From JBFIHF01 sp964411125 (GTDB lineage Bacteria; Myxococcota_A; Bradymonadia; Bradymonadales; Bradymonadaceae), in NCBI GenBank assembly GCA_964411125.1, contig CAYPJU010000027.1, positions 7,707 to 71,706 of the forward strand: a stretch of 64,000 nt of DNA. Reading direction: 5' to 3'. Below are positions 7,801 to 17,193 of this stretch, piece by piece. Below the pieces are notes generated by a model. The model was not told the DNA's origin, did no database searches, and worked only from the letters and a program-made list of their open reading frames with translations. The stretch's first letter is position 1, and the number at the start of each line of letters is the position of its first letter. The translations under genes and the position numbers were made by a program.

Positions 7801-8547
7801 TCAGCGTCGCGCTTCCCGCGCGAGGCGGACCATGATCTCGTGAATCTCGTCGGCCGTGGTGCGAGGTTCCGCGAACCCGATTCGAACCTCCGTCGAGCGT
7901 TCGTCGTTCTCGACCCGCAGATCGAAACCGTGCTGGTCCAGCCTCACCATCGTGGCCCGTTCCGCCCAATCCGCATCCGTGAACGCGTGGGTGTAGTCGA
8001 GGAGGTTGTGGGCGTGGTCGTCGTTCATGTGTTCGATGACGCCGTGCGCGATCTCGGCGAGCGGGTCCACACTGCTGGCACGCCACGACTCCCGGTCTAC
8101 CCAGCTCATCCTCCCGAATCCCCCGATGTAGCGGACCGCTTCGACAGCGATTCGGTAGAACGCGAAGTCGCCGAAGTCGACCCACTTGCTCGAAGACGGA
8201 TGCTTCTGCAGGTAGAGTTCCCGCACCGCGTCCTTCTTTTGCAACCTCTCCACCCTCCCCTTGTACGTCGCGCGCCCGAGCGCCAGTACTTCGCCGTGGA
8301 CGTCGTGTTCGTTCACGACGACCGAGACTCGATCGTCGGCGGTGAGGTTTCGGGTATGTTCGGCCAGATCGCTCAAGAGCAGGATGATCTCGCCGTCCGC
8401 GTCGGCGGCGAGCTCGACGACGGACGCATACGGGTAGCCGTCGGTGGCGGCGATGGTTGCGAGGATCCCTCTCGTGGCCGTTTCGAGCAGTGTTCGCGCG
8501 GCATCGGCCTGCGAGGGACGAATCGGCTCTCTTGCAGCATAAGACAT
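7801..8547 (-). CDS. HugZ-like haem utilisation/pyridoxamine 5'-phosphate oxidase-fold protein
   Basis: 248 residues from ATG 8547. Residues 5-150 form a split-barrel flavin-reductase fold (TLLETATRGILATIAATDG, YPYASVVELAAD). Residues 165-245 match the DUF2470 domain, with HMNDDHAHNLLDYTHAF. This two-domain layout is that of HugZ/HutZ proteins, which bind and can degrade haem; some plant and bacterial relatives are only haem binders. The start lies 4 bases after the stop of the TPR gene, so the two are probably cotranscribed. A longer frame upstream overlaps that gene and has no ribosome site. Haem binding is inferred from family. Confidence 0.85.
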   Translation of the reverse strand: MSYAAREPIRPSQADAARTLLETATRGILATIAATDGYPYASVVELAADADGEIILLLSDLAEHTRNLTADDRVSVVVNEHDVHGEVLALGRATYKGRVERLQKKDAVRELYLQKHPSSSKWVDFGDFAFYRIAVEAVRYIGGFGRMSWVDRESWRASSVDPLAEIAHGVIEHMNDDHAHNLLDYTHAFTDADWAERATMVRLDQHGFDLRVENDERSTEVRIGFAEPRTTADEIHEIMVRLAREARR

Positions 8548-8551
8548 TGGG

Positions 8552-11500
8552 CTAACCAATCGCGAGGCCGAGTTCGCGCCGAATGTCGCTGTACTTCTCG
8601 CTGGCGGCGAACTCGAGGAGGTCGTTGACGCGCTCACGCGTGGACGCGGTCGTGAGCGCCGGTGGTTCGGTCTCGACCGCGGTCACGGCGATCTGGAGGT
8701 CGTTGCAGAGGATGAGCGCGCAGCGGGAGGTCGCTTTTTCTGCAGCGTTCATCCACTGGTTCATGTCGGGCACTTCGCGAGTGCGCTCGAGGTAGATGCG
8801 CATCAGCGACTGGAGCTGCATCTGAATCGGCGACGGGAGGCCCTTGATCTGCTTGAGGAGCCTCTCCCCTTCTCTACCGGTCGTCGCGCGGCGGCCGAGC
8901 GCCCAGTCCATCGTCGTCGCGAAGAGGAGCGCGAGCTGTCCCGGGCTGTTTCCGATGGCCGCGAGATAGTGCTCGGGCCGCATCCAGGTGAGGAGTTTGC
9001 CGAGGCGGAACGCCATCCGCCGGTCGTCCCCGTAGGTCTGGAGGATGTCCTCTCCGAAGAGCACCGCGGGTGGATCGGTGTTGAGGATTCTGACCCCCAG
9101 CGGATGATCCCGGCGGACGAAGAGCGGCGGTTGCGGGGTGACGGCGAGCGTCCTCGCCACGTAGGTGAACATTTTCGAGACGACGAGGCGCCGCTCTTCG
9201 GCGTCCATGACGTCCCGCTTCGGATCGACCCCGAACTCCTTGTGTGGATAGGCGAAGAACCCGCGCATCCCCACGGCGAGGTTTGCGAGGACGCCGTTGA
9301 CCACCCGGTTCTGGGTCGACGGGTAGATTCGGTCGAAGATCTCGGGGAGGAAGTGGCTGTCGCACAGCTTCAGGTTCCACCCGAGGTAGCGCCGGTAGAG
9401 CTCCTCTTCGTCCTGGTTCGCCTTGCCGAGCTGGCAGAGCACCCCGGCGACGCACCACGCACGGTCGAACTCGCGGCGGGCGAGGTAGGCGTCGAAGAGG
9501 GAGTGGTAACTGTCGGCTCTGTTCGGGTCGCGCTCGAGGACGTTGCGCAACTGAAGGATAGCCCCGGATCGATCGGGCGCCGCGAGGGTGTAGAGCTCGG
9601 CGAGGATGTTTCGGACCCGATCGTCGTCGGGGCGGAGCTTCTGGGCGGTCTCGAACGCCTGAATCGCCGCCTCGGGATGCTTGAGTCGGCTCCGGTAGAC
9701 CTCGCCGAGGCTGGTCCACAGCAGAAACGACACTTCGTCCTGCCGGGCCTGTCCGAGCTCCAGCGCGTTCTCCATGACGCGGTGAAGCATTCGCCGATAG
9801 GCGCGCTCGAGCTCCTTCCACGCCTTCGCCTCGGTCAGGATTCGGTCGATGGCCTCGAACGCCTTGAGGAGCTCGGGATACTCGTCGAGGGCGGCGTCGA
9901 AGTAGCTGACCGCCCGCTGCGGGTGCATCAACTGGTCGCGGGCGATGACGCCCATGGTGTACGAGAGGTTCGCGCGCTTCTGTCGGTCGCGCTCGAAGTT
10001 CCGGAGGCGTTCGAGCACGCCGATCGACTCGCTCCACCGCCCCATGTTGCGGAACGACTCGAGCAGCTTGCGCAGGACCGCCACCGAATCTTCGTCGATG
10101 TCGAGGGCGGCGACGTAGGACCGCGCCGCTTCCATCTCGCGCCCATGTTCGCGCCAGGCGTCGCCCAGCTCGACGAGGAGCTGGAAGCGCGCCATCGGGT
10201 CGGTCTCGGCCTCGACCATCGATCGGCGGGCCGCCATCGCCTGTTCGACGTCTCCCGTCGCCTCGCCGATGTCCGCGATCGCTCGGAGGGCCCCGGTGTC
10301 CCGGGGTTTGACGCGCAGCACGCGCTCGAGCAGCCCCCGGGCGACCCGTTCGTCACCGGCCCGACGCCGGATGTCGGCCGCCTTGCGCAGGACGTCGGCG
10401 AGGACGTCGGGAGGGGTGGTCTTCTCGTGTCGGTCCACGAGGGCGATCATGGCGTGGAAGGCTTGATCGTACTGCCCTGCTTCGTAGAGCAGAAGTCCCA
10501 GACGCTCGAGCGTCTTCGGGTTGTTACGGTCGATCTCGTAGGCCTGTCGGTAGGCATGGAGGGCGAGCTTCTCGTTGCCGAGGCGATCGAGGACCTCACC
10601 GTACTGCAGGTAGTGGTGATTCAGGATCTGCGGCTCGATCACGGTCCTTCGTCCCTCCGCCGCCTTGATGACCGCCTCGAGCGCCGGGGCAGCCTTCTCC
10701 CATCGGTTTTGCGCCATGTAATGGTCGGCGAGCGGCCCGGCGGCTTCGACCGTCTCTGGCTCCTCGTTGAGCGCTTGTTCCCAGTAGGTGACCGCGGTCA
10801 CCCTGTTGTCTCGGGCCTCGTCGTAGTAGGTGCCGAGTTCGGCGTAGTAGGCGGCTCGCCGGCGCGGCTCGGGGTCGTTCGCGGCGGCGGACTTCAGGGT
10901 GTCGACGTAGTTGGTCTCGGCCTGACGGTCCCCCTGCTCGGACTGCAGGAACCGCGTGCGGGCAATGGTCACTAGCTCGTCGAAGCGGTTGGTGTTTCGG
11001 TAGAGTTTTTCGAGCGCGCCTTCGAGCTCCGCGTCGTCGGCGCGGTGTCGCGAAGCGATGCGGAGGTGTTGTCCCGCCTGGGTGTTCTCGTCGAGCGGCA
11101 TCAGCCACAGGCCGATGCGCTTGTGCAGCTCGCTCGCCTCGGGCCCTTCGCCGAGCTGTTCGGCGAGCCGCTGCGCCTGCGTGATCAGTTCGTCCCACTC
11201 GCCGGCGCGGTGGGCCATCAGCTCTGCTTCGTCGACGACCCGTCGCCACGTCGCCGGGGTGAGGCTCGAAGCGAGGGTCACGGCGGCGGCGACCGCGTCA
11301 CCGAGCTCTTCGTGGAACATCTTCGCAGCCTGCAGCCGCGCTTCCGCAAAGAGGGCCGGGTCGTGCGCGAGGGCGTCGGCCCGATCGATGTAGGCGCCGG
11401 CGAGCTCCTCGAGGGCCTCTTCGTCGCCGCGCTCGCGCAGCATCGCGGCGAGAGCTTCGAAAGCCCCGTCGTGGGCGGGGTCGATGTCCAGCACCTGCCG

Positions 11501-11752
11501 GTAGGTCGAGGCGCGTTCCTGGGCGGGCCAGTTTTGGACGTCCATCACGGTCTGGAACGAGTCGAACGCGAGATCGGCATCGTTCAACTGCTGCAGGGCG
11601 ATGCTGCCGAGCTCTTCGTAGAGTCCGATCCGTTCGTCGCGGTCGGGGGTGACTTGAATCTCTCGACGCAAAACGTCGACGAGATCGGCCCAGCGCCGGT
11701 CGGCGAAGTACATCTCTCTCAGCTCGGCGAGCTTCCCCTTGTCTTCGCTCAT
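8552..11752 (-). CDS. giant TPR-repeat protein of Myxococcota type
   Basis: 1066 residues, starting at ATG 11752, which overlaps the xdhC stop by four bases (ATGA). About the first 740 residues are helical tetratricopeptide repeats, beginning KLAELREMYFADRRWADLVD and containing repeated patterns such as AAYYAELGTYYDEARD and LERLGLLLYEAGQYDQAFHA. The last 320 residues form a distinct non-repeat domain (GMRGFFAYPHKEF ... AVLFGEDILQTYG ... LALLFATTMDWALGR). No signal peptide, so cytoplasmic scaffold is likely. Very long TPR proteins of this build are frequent in Myxococcota but their role is unknown. Coupling to xdhC is odd and may only be positional. A TGACCGCGGTCA palindrome lies inside. Confidence 0.85.
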   Translation of the reverse strand: MSEDKGKLAELREMYFADRRWADLVDVLRREIQVTPDRDERIGLYEELGSIALQQLNDADLAFDSFQTVMDVQNWPAQERASTYRQVLDIDPAHDGAFEALAAMLRERGDEEALEELAGAYIDRADALAHDPALFAEARLQAAKMFHEELGDAVAAAVTLASSLTPATWRRVVDEAELMAHRAGEWDELITQAQRLAEQLGEGPEASELHKRIGLWLMPLDENTQAGQHLRIASRHRADDAELEGALEKLYRNTNRFDELVTIARTRFLQSEQGDRQAETNYVDTLKSAAANDPEPRRRAAYYAELGTYYDEARDNRVTAVTYWEQALNEEPETVEAAGPLADHYMAQNRWEKAAPALEAVIKAAEGRRTVIEPQILNHHYLQYGEVLDRLGNEKLALHAYRQAYEIDRNNPKTLERLGLLLYEAGQYDQAFHAMIALVDRHEKTTPPDVLADVLRKAADIRRRAGDERVARGLLERVLRVKPRDTGALRAIADIGEATGDVEQAMAARRSMVEAETDPMARFQLLVELGDAWREHGREMEAARSYVAALDIDEDSVAVLRKLLESFRNMGRWSESIGVLERLRNFERDRQKRANLSYTMGVIARDQLMHPQRAVSYFDAALDEYPELLKAFEAIDRILTEAKAWKELERAYRRMLHRVMENALELGQARQDEVSFLLWTSLGEVYRSRLKHPEAAIQAFETAQKLRPDDDRVRNILAELYTLAAPDRSGAILQLRNVLERDPNRADSYHSLFDAYLARREFDRAWCVAGVLCQLGKANQDEEELYRRYLGWNLKLCDSHFLPEIFDRIYPSTQNRVVNGVLANLAVGMRGFFAYPHKEFGVDPKRDVMDAEERRLVVSKMFTYVARTLAVTPQPPLFVRRDHPLGVRILNTDPPAVLFGEDILQTYGDDRRMAFRLGKLLTWMRPEHYLAAIGNSPGQLALLFATTMDWALGRRATTGREGERLLKQIKGLPSPIQMQLQSLMRIYLERTREVPDMNQWMNAAEKATSRCALILCNDLQIAVTAVETEPPALTTASTRERVNDLLEFAASEKYSDIRRELGLAIG
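10787..10802. repeat. iterated palindrome TGACCGCGGTCA, copy 1
   Basis: Perfect palindrome GGTGACCGCGGTCACC within the TPR gene, where it encodes V-T-A-V-T on the minus strand. Confidence 0.8.
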
Positions 11753-12729
11753 GACCCTTTTCCTCGGCGACCCCACGGGAACAACCCCGGGCGTTCTCTA
11801 AGGATCTCCGCTGCGACGGATATTGCAATCTCTTCGGGCGTGTCGCTCGTCATTCGTAGCCCGACCGGAGCGTGCCAGCGGCCGATCCATTCCGGGTCGG
11901 CGCCGGCGGCCTCGACCTCGGTTCGGATCCGGTCGAGTTTTGCCGAGCTCCCCATCACACCGACGAACGGAAACGGTGCCCCGATCGCACCGACGAGTCC
12001 TCGGACGTCCTGATCGAGGGCGGCGGTCATGACGACGAAATGCGTCAGCTCCGGGTAGACGACGAGGTCAGCGGCCTCGGCGTAGTCGTCCACGAATCGC
12101 ACCTCGTCGGCCCAATCGTTGTCGACGACGGTGTAGAGGCCGGGCCGCGTCTCGAAGATTGTGACGTGGTACCCGAGCTGGTGCATCACCCTCGAGAGGG
12201 CTCTCCCGCAGTGCCCGCCCCCTACGATCGCGACGCGATGGTGCAACACCGCGTGCTCCGAGTACCGGACTGCCTCCTGATCCCACTTCAGGGGGCCCTG
12301 CGGGTCGGCCTCTTCGAGGCGCGGGCCCTCGGCGTCGATGACGATCTCGATGGGGCGCTGCTCGTCCACCGCGTCCGCGAACCGCGCGAAGAGCGCTCGA
12401 TGACCCGGGTCAGCGACGAAGTAGAACATCGTCTGCTCTCCGGCGCAGATCAGCCCGGAAGCTGCCTCGCCGGCGTCGGGTCGATGGACTAGAGTCTCGG
12501 TCTCGATGGTGTCTGGGGCTTCGGAGGTCGCGAGCATCTGGCGACCCCGCTCGGCGATGTCCGCCTCCATGGCACCGCCGCCGATGGTTCCGACCTGGAG
12601 CTCGCCGGCGACGAACATCTTCGCTCCGCGCGTCCCGGGGGAGTGTCGCGTGTTGTCCACGACGACTGCCACGAAGGCAGGTTCGCCCGTCTCGAGGTGT
12701 ACGGCGAGTCGGCGGTAGAAGTTTCGCAC
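11749..12729 (-). CDS. xdhC: XdhC/CoxI family xanthine dehydrogenase maturation factor
   Basis: 326 residues from GTG 12729, one base after the xdhB stop. The N-terminal XdhC/CoxI domain has AFVAVVVDNTRHSPGTRGAK and VGTIGGGAMEADIAERG. The C-terminal half is a Rossmann fold with HRVAIVGGGHCGRALSRVM and GVMGSSAKLDRIR. XdhC proteins bind molybdenum cofactor, help insert the terminal sulfido ligand, and deliver it to the molybdopterin subunit; they are not part of the final enzyme. Position directly after xdhB supports this role. The stop overlaps the TPR gene start. Confidence 0.92.
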   Translation of the reverse strand: MRNFYRRLAVHLETGEPAFVAVVVDNTRHSPGTRGAKMFVAGELQVGTIGGGAMEADIAERGRQMLATSEAPDTIETETLVHRPDAGEAASGLICAGEQTMFYFVADPGHRALFARFADAVDEQRPIEIVIDAEGPRLEEADPQGPLKWDQEAVRYSEHAVLHHRVAIVGGGHCGRALSRVMHQLGYHVTIFETRPGLYTVVDNDWADEVRFVDDYAEAADLVVYPELTHFVVMTAALDQDVRGLVGAIGAPFPFVGVMGSSAKLDRIRTEVEAAGADPEWIGRWHAPVGLRMTSDTPEEIAISVAAEILRERPGLFPWGRRGKGS

Positions 12730-12730
12730 G

Positions 12731-15061
12731 TCACTCGCCGGCTACGGAGACCGCCTTGTTTTCGGCGGTGACGCGGTTCGAGCGTCCGGTCACTGCCTTG
12801 AGCGCGTGGCCGTGCAGCCCCAGGAGAACCCGCTCGGGGGTCGCAGGCGCCTCGAAGCCGACCCGCGTGCTCGCGTCGAACGCACGGATTGCGGCACGGA
12901 TCGCGAAGAATGCGCCGATTCCGTACATCAGGGGCGGCTCGCCGACCGCTTTCGAGCCATGCGGGCCGGTCGGATTCTCGGCCTCGAGGAAGCGGACGTC
13001 GATCTCGGGTGCGCAGTAGACGTCGGGGCACTTGTAGGTCGACAGGGCGTCGGAGAGGAGCCGGCCGTCCTCGCCGTAAGCGAGCTCTTCGAGGGTCATC
13101 CAACCGATTCCCTGTGCCAGACCGCCCTCGACCTGCCCGAGGTCGACGTTCTCGTTGATCGGTCGGCCGAGGTTGTGGACGACTTTGACGGTGTCGATGT
13201 CGTAAGTCCCGCGGATGCAGTCTACGGTGACCTCGGTCACCGAAGTTCCGTAGACGTGATAGGCGAAGGGACGGCCTTTCTCTTTCGCGGCATCGAAGTG
13301 AATGTTCGGCGTGGCGTAGAAACCGTGCGCGGAGAGGTCGACCCGGTTGAGGTAGGCGTGGGCGACGACATCGGTCCAGGTGCGGTCGACGTCTTCGCCG
13401 TCGTAGAGGAGCTTCTCTTCGACGATGGAGAACTTGGTGGGGTCGTCCTTGTCGAGGTCGTCGGCCATCAGAGCGAAGAGCCGCTCGCGGATCTGGCGGC
13501 AGGCATCGATCGTGGCGTTGCCGTTGAGGTCGGTCGTGGCGCTCGCCGCGGACGGCGACATGTTGGCGACCCGCTTCGTGTTGGTGGTCTCGAGGCTGAC
13601 CCGATCGAGAGCACAGCCGAACTCACGGGCGGCGATCGTGGCGAGGTTGGTGGTGAGCCCCTGCCCCATCTCGATGCCACCGTTGGAGACACTTACGCTT
13701 CCGTCCGTGTAAATGTGGACCAGCGCGCCGGCCTGGTTGAGATGCGTCTTGGTGAACGAGATGCCGAAGACGACCGGCATCACTGCCAGCCCCTTCTTGG
13801 TGGCGTGGTTTGCGTCGTTGTACTCCGCGATTCGGGCTTTCCAGGCGTCGAGCTCGAAGAGGCGCTCTGCCTCGTCCCAGGTTTCGTGGGCCTTCTCTTC
13901 TTCGGCGGCCTGTCCGTAGGGGAGCAGATCGCCCTCCTTCAGGAGGTTGGCCCGCTGCAGCTCGGACGGCGAGACGCCCATCTTTTCGGCGGCGGCGACG
14001 ATGGCAGCTTCGACGACGAACATCGATTGGGGTCCGCCGAAACCTCGAAACGCGGTATGCGGGTGGAGGTTCGTCTTGCAGCACGCCGCGTAGATGCGGG
14101 CGTTCGGGAAGTAGTAGGCGTTGGTGCCGTGGAAGAGCGACCGCTCGAGGACCGCGGGGGAGAGGTCGGCGAAGGCGCCGGAGTTCTGGTAGAGCTTCGA
14201 TTCGAACGCGACGAAGGTGCCGTCCGATTTGAGCCCGAGTTTGTAGTCGGCCTTGTAGGGGTGGCGCTTGCCGGTCATGACGAGGTCGTCGACGCGGTGG
14301 AGCACCAGCTCGACGGGCGACTCGACGACCTGTGCGGCGAGCCCGGCGAGGACGGCCCAGTAGGTCGCCTGGTCTTCCTTGCCGCCGAATCCGCCGCCGA
14401 GGCGACGCACGTCGATCTCGACGAGGTGCTCGGCGACGCCGAGCACGCGAGCGCACGCTTTCTGAACGGCGTAGGGGCTCTGTGTCGAGGAGGCGATGAC
14501 CATCCGCCCCCCTTCCTGCGGAATCGCCCGGGCGCGGTTCGTCTCGAGGTAGAGGTGCTCTTGCCCCGCGATCTCGCACTCCCCTTCGACGACGACGTCG
14601 CACTCTTCCCACGCGGCGTCGACGTCGCCCATCGCGAAGGTACGCGGGGTTCCGATGAAGTCACCGCGCTCGTGCGCGACGCGCGGGTCGACGACGACCT
14701 CCAACTCCTCGAATTCCGCCTCGACCAGGTGGACGGCGGCGCGGGCCTGCTCGACGGTCTCGGCGACGACGATCGCGATCGGCTGACCGATGTATTGGAC
14801 GACGTCGTCGGCGAGCGACTGCTCGTCCATGAAGATCGCCCCGATCGTGTTCGCGCCACGGATGTCGTCGGCGGTGACGATTCGCACGACGCCGGGCGCG
14901 GCGGCCGCAGCGGAGAAGTCGAGCTTCTTCATCTTGCCATGTGCGACCGGCGAGCCGTAGATGGCCGCATGCAGCATGCCGTCGGGGCCAGTGACGTCGT
15001 CGACGTACTGGGACTCGCCGCGGACGTGGAGGGGAGCTTCGATGTGGATGGGGCGCTTCAT
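12731..15061 (-). CDS. xdhB: xanthine dehydrogenase, molybdopterin-binding subunit
   Basis: 776 residues from ATG 15061. It shows the aldehyde oxidase/xanthine dehydrogenase a/b-hammerhead at the N-terminus and the cofactor motifs GGGFGGKEDQA, TAFRGFGGPQSM and EMGQGLTTN. GSKAVGEPPLMYGIGA near the C-terminus holds the glutamate that acts as base in the family. Its length matches separate XdhB subunits. The enzyme oxidises hypoxanthine and xanthine to urate in the cytoplasm. Together with xdhA (upstream) and xdhC (downstream) it makes a complete xanthine dehydrogenase operon, and the allantoin genes across the divergent promoter support purine catabolism over an aldehyde substrate. Confidence 0.93.
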   Translation of the reverse strand: MKRPIHIEAPLHVRGESQYVDDVTGPDGMLHAAIYGSPVAHGKMKKLDFSAAAAAPGVVRIVTADDIRGANTIGAIFMDEQSLADDVVQYIGQPIAIVVAETVEQARAAVHLVEAEFEELEVVVDPRVAHERGDFIGTPRTFAMGDVDAAWEECDVVVEGECEIAGQEHLYLETNRARAIPQEGGRMVIASSTQSPYAVQKACARVLGVAEHLVEIDVRRLGGGFGGKEDQATYWAVLAGLAAQVVESPVELVLHRVDDLVMTGKRHPYKADYKLGLKSDGTFVAFESKLYQNSGAFADLSPAVLERSLFHGTNAYYFPNARIYAACCKTNLHPHTAFRGFGGPQSMFVVEAAIVAAAEKMGVSPSELQRANLLKEGDLLPYGQAAEEEKAHETWDEAERLFELDAWKARIAEYNDANHATKKGLAVMPVVFGISFTKTHLNQAGALVHIYTDGSVSVSNGGIEMGQGLTTNLATIAAREFGCALDRVSLETTNTKRVANMSPSAASATTDLNGNATIDACRQIRERLFALMADDLDKDDPTKFSIVEEKLLYDGEDVDRTWTDVVAHAYLNRVDLSAHGFYATPNIHFDAAKEKGRPFAYHVYGTSVTEVTVDCIRGTYDIDTVKVVHNLGRPINENVDLGQVEGGLAQGIGWMTLEELAYGEDGRLLSDALSTYKCPDVYCAPEIDVRFLEAENPTGPHGSKAVGEPPLMYGIGAFFAIRAAIRAFDASTRVGFEAPATPERVLLGLHGHALKAVTGRSNRVTAENKAVSVAGE

Positions 15062-15117
15062 GAGGCTCGTGGGTCAGGGGCTATGCGCGTTGCGCTCTGC
15101 GCTTCGAAATTGCTGGG

Positions 15118-15159
15118 GCCTGCCGCCTGTGGCCTGTGGCCTGTGGCCTGCAGCCTGTC
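15118..15159. repeat. heptanucleotide tandem repeat (GCCTGTG)
   Basis: Six successive 7-base units, three identical GCCTGTG and three variants (GCCTGCC, GCCTGCA, GCCTGTC), in the 115-base gap between xdhA stop and xdhB start. Confidence 0.85.
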
Positions 15160-15176
15160 GTATCTCGGGGGCAGGT

Positions 15177-16634
15177 TCATTCGGCGGCCGGGGTTCGGCT
15201 CGGGCTGATCTCGACGAACGCGACGTGTTCGGGGAAGAGCTCGGTGAAGTGGGCGATGATGAGCTGGTTTGCGAGGAGCCGCTTGTAGTCGGCACTTCCG
15301 CGGACGTCGCTGATGGGTGAGATCTCGGTCTGTGCGATGGGGAGCGCGTCCTGAATCAATGGCGCGGAGACGGGCTTTCCTCGAAGGAAAGCGGCGGTCT
15401 TCGTCAGCAGGAGCGGTGTGGGGGCGACGCCACCCATCGAGATGCTGACGTTCTCGAGGACCCCGTCCTTCGCCTCGATCCGAGCACCGCTACAGACGGT
15501 GGCGATGTCGAGCGCCTTTCGCTTGGAGACCTTCTCGAAATTGACGTGGGTCTTCTCGGTGCCGGCCGGGAAGATGATCTCGGTGAGGAGTTCGCGGGGT
15601 CGCTTGTCGAGCTTCTTGTAGTCGAGGAAGAAGTTCTTCATCTCGACTTCGCGGCTCCGGCTTCGCTCGGTGAGGACGAGGGTCGAACCGAGGGCGAGGA
15701 GGAGCGCGGTCATGTCGCCGATGGGGGACGCGTTGACGATGTTTCCGCCGAGGGTGGCTCGGTTGCGGATGTGCAGCGACGCGATGAGCCAGACGAAGTC
15801 TTCCATCCGGGGGATCATCTCGCGGAGCTTCGGATGTTCGGCGAACTCGGTGAAGGTGGTCAGGGCTCCGATACGGAACTTGCCGTTGGAGAGGTTGATC
15901 CCCTTCATCTCGGGATAGCGTGCGAGGAGTTCGACGCGGGCGTTGGGGAGTTCCTCGCCTCGCTGTACGTAGAGGTCGGTCCCTCCGGCGACGAAGAACT
16001 CCACGTTCGACGAGGGCTGTGGTCGCTCGGGGACGATCTCGGCGAGCCGCTCGGGCATCCGGGTGAAATACTCGGGGAGGAGCCCTGCCTCGACGGCGGC
16101 GGCGACGCGGTCGTCCGCCTCCCAGACACTACGGTGCCGTCCCCCTTCGGAGAGGGCGTCGACGATACGTTCGCCGGCGCGGTTGATCGAATTGTAGCCG
16201 GTGCAGCGGCAGAGGTTTCCGCTGATGGCGCGTTTGAAGCCGTCCATCGACGGCTCGTCCTCGTCGCGGCAGAGCAGGTACCACGTCATCGAGACGATGA
16301 AGCCGGGGGTGCAATACCCGCACTGGCTGCCACCGAAGTCGACCATCGCCTGCTGCACGAAGGTGAGTTCCTTCGTCAGATTGAGCCCTTCGATCGTGAC
16401 GACGTGCTTCCCTTCCATCTCTCCGAGGGGGACGAGGCAGGAGGTGGTGGGTTCGTAACGAACCCGGCCCTCCTTCAGGGATCCGACGAGGATCGTGCAG
16501 GCACCGCAGTCCCCCTCTTTGCACCCTTCCTTGGTACCGGTGAGCCGCTTCTTGCGCACGTAGTCCAGCACGAGCAGGCCGGGGTGGCGCTCGGATTCGA
16601 TGCGTCGGTCGTTGAGCCAGAAGGTCGTCGTCAT
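15177..16634 (-). CDS. xdhA: xanthine dehydrogenase, 2Fe-2S and FAD-binding subunit
   Basis: 485 residues from ATG 16634, where the family-typical MTTTFWLNDRRIESERHPGL begins; upstream codons are arginine-rich noise. Residues 1-80 form a plant-type 2Fe-2S domain (GCKEGDCGACTILVG), 85-165 the second 2Fe-2S domain (QCGYCTPGF and GNLCRCTGYNSI), and about 190-480 the FAD domain (FFVAGGTDLYVQ, RNRATLGGNIVNASPIGD). All eight cluster cysteines are present. Electrons pass from the molybdenum subunit to NAD+ through this chain. First gene of the xdhABC operon, divergent from allantoinase; no strong ribosome site seen. Confidence 0.92.
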   Translation of the reverse strand: MTTTFWLNDRRIESERHPGLLVLDYVRKKRLTGTKEGCKEGDCGACTILVGSLKEGRVRYEPTTSCLVPLGEMEGKHVVTIEGLNLTKELTFVQQAMVDFGGSQCGYCTPGFIVSMTWYLLCRDEDEPSMDGFKRAISGNLCRCTGYNSINRAGERIVDALSEGGRHRSVWEADDRVAAAVEAGLLPEYFTRMPERLAEIVPERPQPSSNVEFFVAGGTDLYVQRGEELPNARVELLARYPEMKGINLSNGKFRIGALTTFTEFAEHPKLREMIPRMEDFVWLIASLHIRNRATLGGNIVNASPIGDMTALLLALGSTLVLTERSRSREVEMKNFFLDYKKLDKRPRELLTEIIFPAGTEKTHVNFEKVSKRKALDIATVCSGARIEAKDGVLENVSISMGGVAPTPLLLTKTAAFLRGKPVSAPLIQDALPIAQTEISPISDVRGSADYKRLLANQLIIAHFTELFPEHVAFVEISPSRTPAAE

Positions 16635-16826
16635 GTTCGTCTGCGTCTGTCGGGCGTCTCGGAGGCGTCCTCTCGAGCGGGTAGAAAATACCGCGCGGGG
16701 CCCGATGGCGCAACGCGCTTGCCGGATCCGACGGCTGCGTGCGAAGCGCTTCGATCGTGGCGGCGCTCTGGCGCCGGCCCTCCCCGTGCGCGGGAAACCG
16801 TGGGGCGTTCGCCGCCGACTCTTGCG

Positions 16827-16925
16827 GCGAGGGGATGGCGCCCCGCCGAGGGCGGCTCTCAGCCCGACTCGCGCGACGCGCGAGTCGGACCTCGAGAGCC
16901 CTCGGCCGGGGCGCCATCCCCTCGC
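16827..16925. repeat. long imperfect inverted repeat
   Basis: Outer arms of 18 bases are perfect: GCGAGGGGATGGCGCCCC (16827-16844) against its complement at 16908-16925. Inner arms CCGACTCGCG (16864-16873) and CGCGAGTCGG (16879-16888) are also perfect around a 5-base loop; the middle pairs with a few bulges. It would fold as one hairpin of roughly 43 bp in single-stranded DNA or RNA. Confidence 0.85.
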
Positions 16926-17054
16926 TCGCCGAGTCGGACGCTCCCGGCCCCGGCTCCTGGCGTCGCCGGGACCGTCCGCTCGGATTCGCGGTGTCGGAAC
17001 GAGACACTCTCGTCGCGCGGCGTCGGAGCGCCGCGGTCCGTGCAGGGTGAGCCG

Positions 17055-17120
17055 GCACCCCTCACCCTGCACCCCTCACCCTGCACCCCTCACCCTGCAC
17101 CCCTCACCCTGCACCCCTGA
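17055..17120. repeat. 14-bp tandem repeat
   Basis: Four full and one partial copy of GCACCCCTCACCCT, itself two related heptamers. The first copy pairs with TGCAGGGTGA at 17041-17050, making a 10-bp inverted repeat with 17062-17071. Lies about 75 bases upstream of the allantoinase start. Confidence 0.9.
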
Positions 17121-17193
17121 ATCGAGACACCACGGTTGACGCGCGATACAAGTCCACGGATCTTTGGCAACCTACGCCGACGAGAGAGAAACG

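Larger units (their letters stand above)
16635..17193. other. long divergent intergenic region, xdhA/allB
   Basis: About 560 bases without a convincing gene, between the xanthine dehydrogenase and allantoinase operons. It holds a large imperfect inverted repeat (16827-16925, possibly extending to about 16811-16943) and a 14-bp tandem repeat (17055-17120). The promoters of both purine operons must lie here or in the repeat flanks. Arginine-rich open frames on both strands are a by-product of GC content. Confidence 0.6.

Noticed and set aside
12806..15208. 800-codon plus-strand frame opposite xdhB
   Set aside because: Antisense to a certain molybdopterin enzyme; Asp/Val/Glu/Arg-rich mirror frame with no motif.
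17055..17120. Possible CRISPR-like array
   Set aside because: Units are contiguous with no spacers and no cas genes are present; it is a simple tandem repeat.
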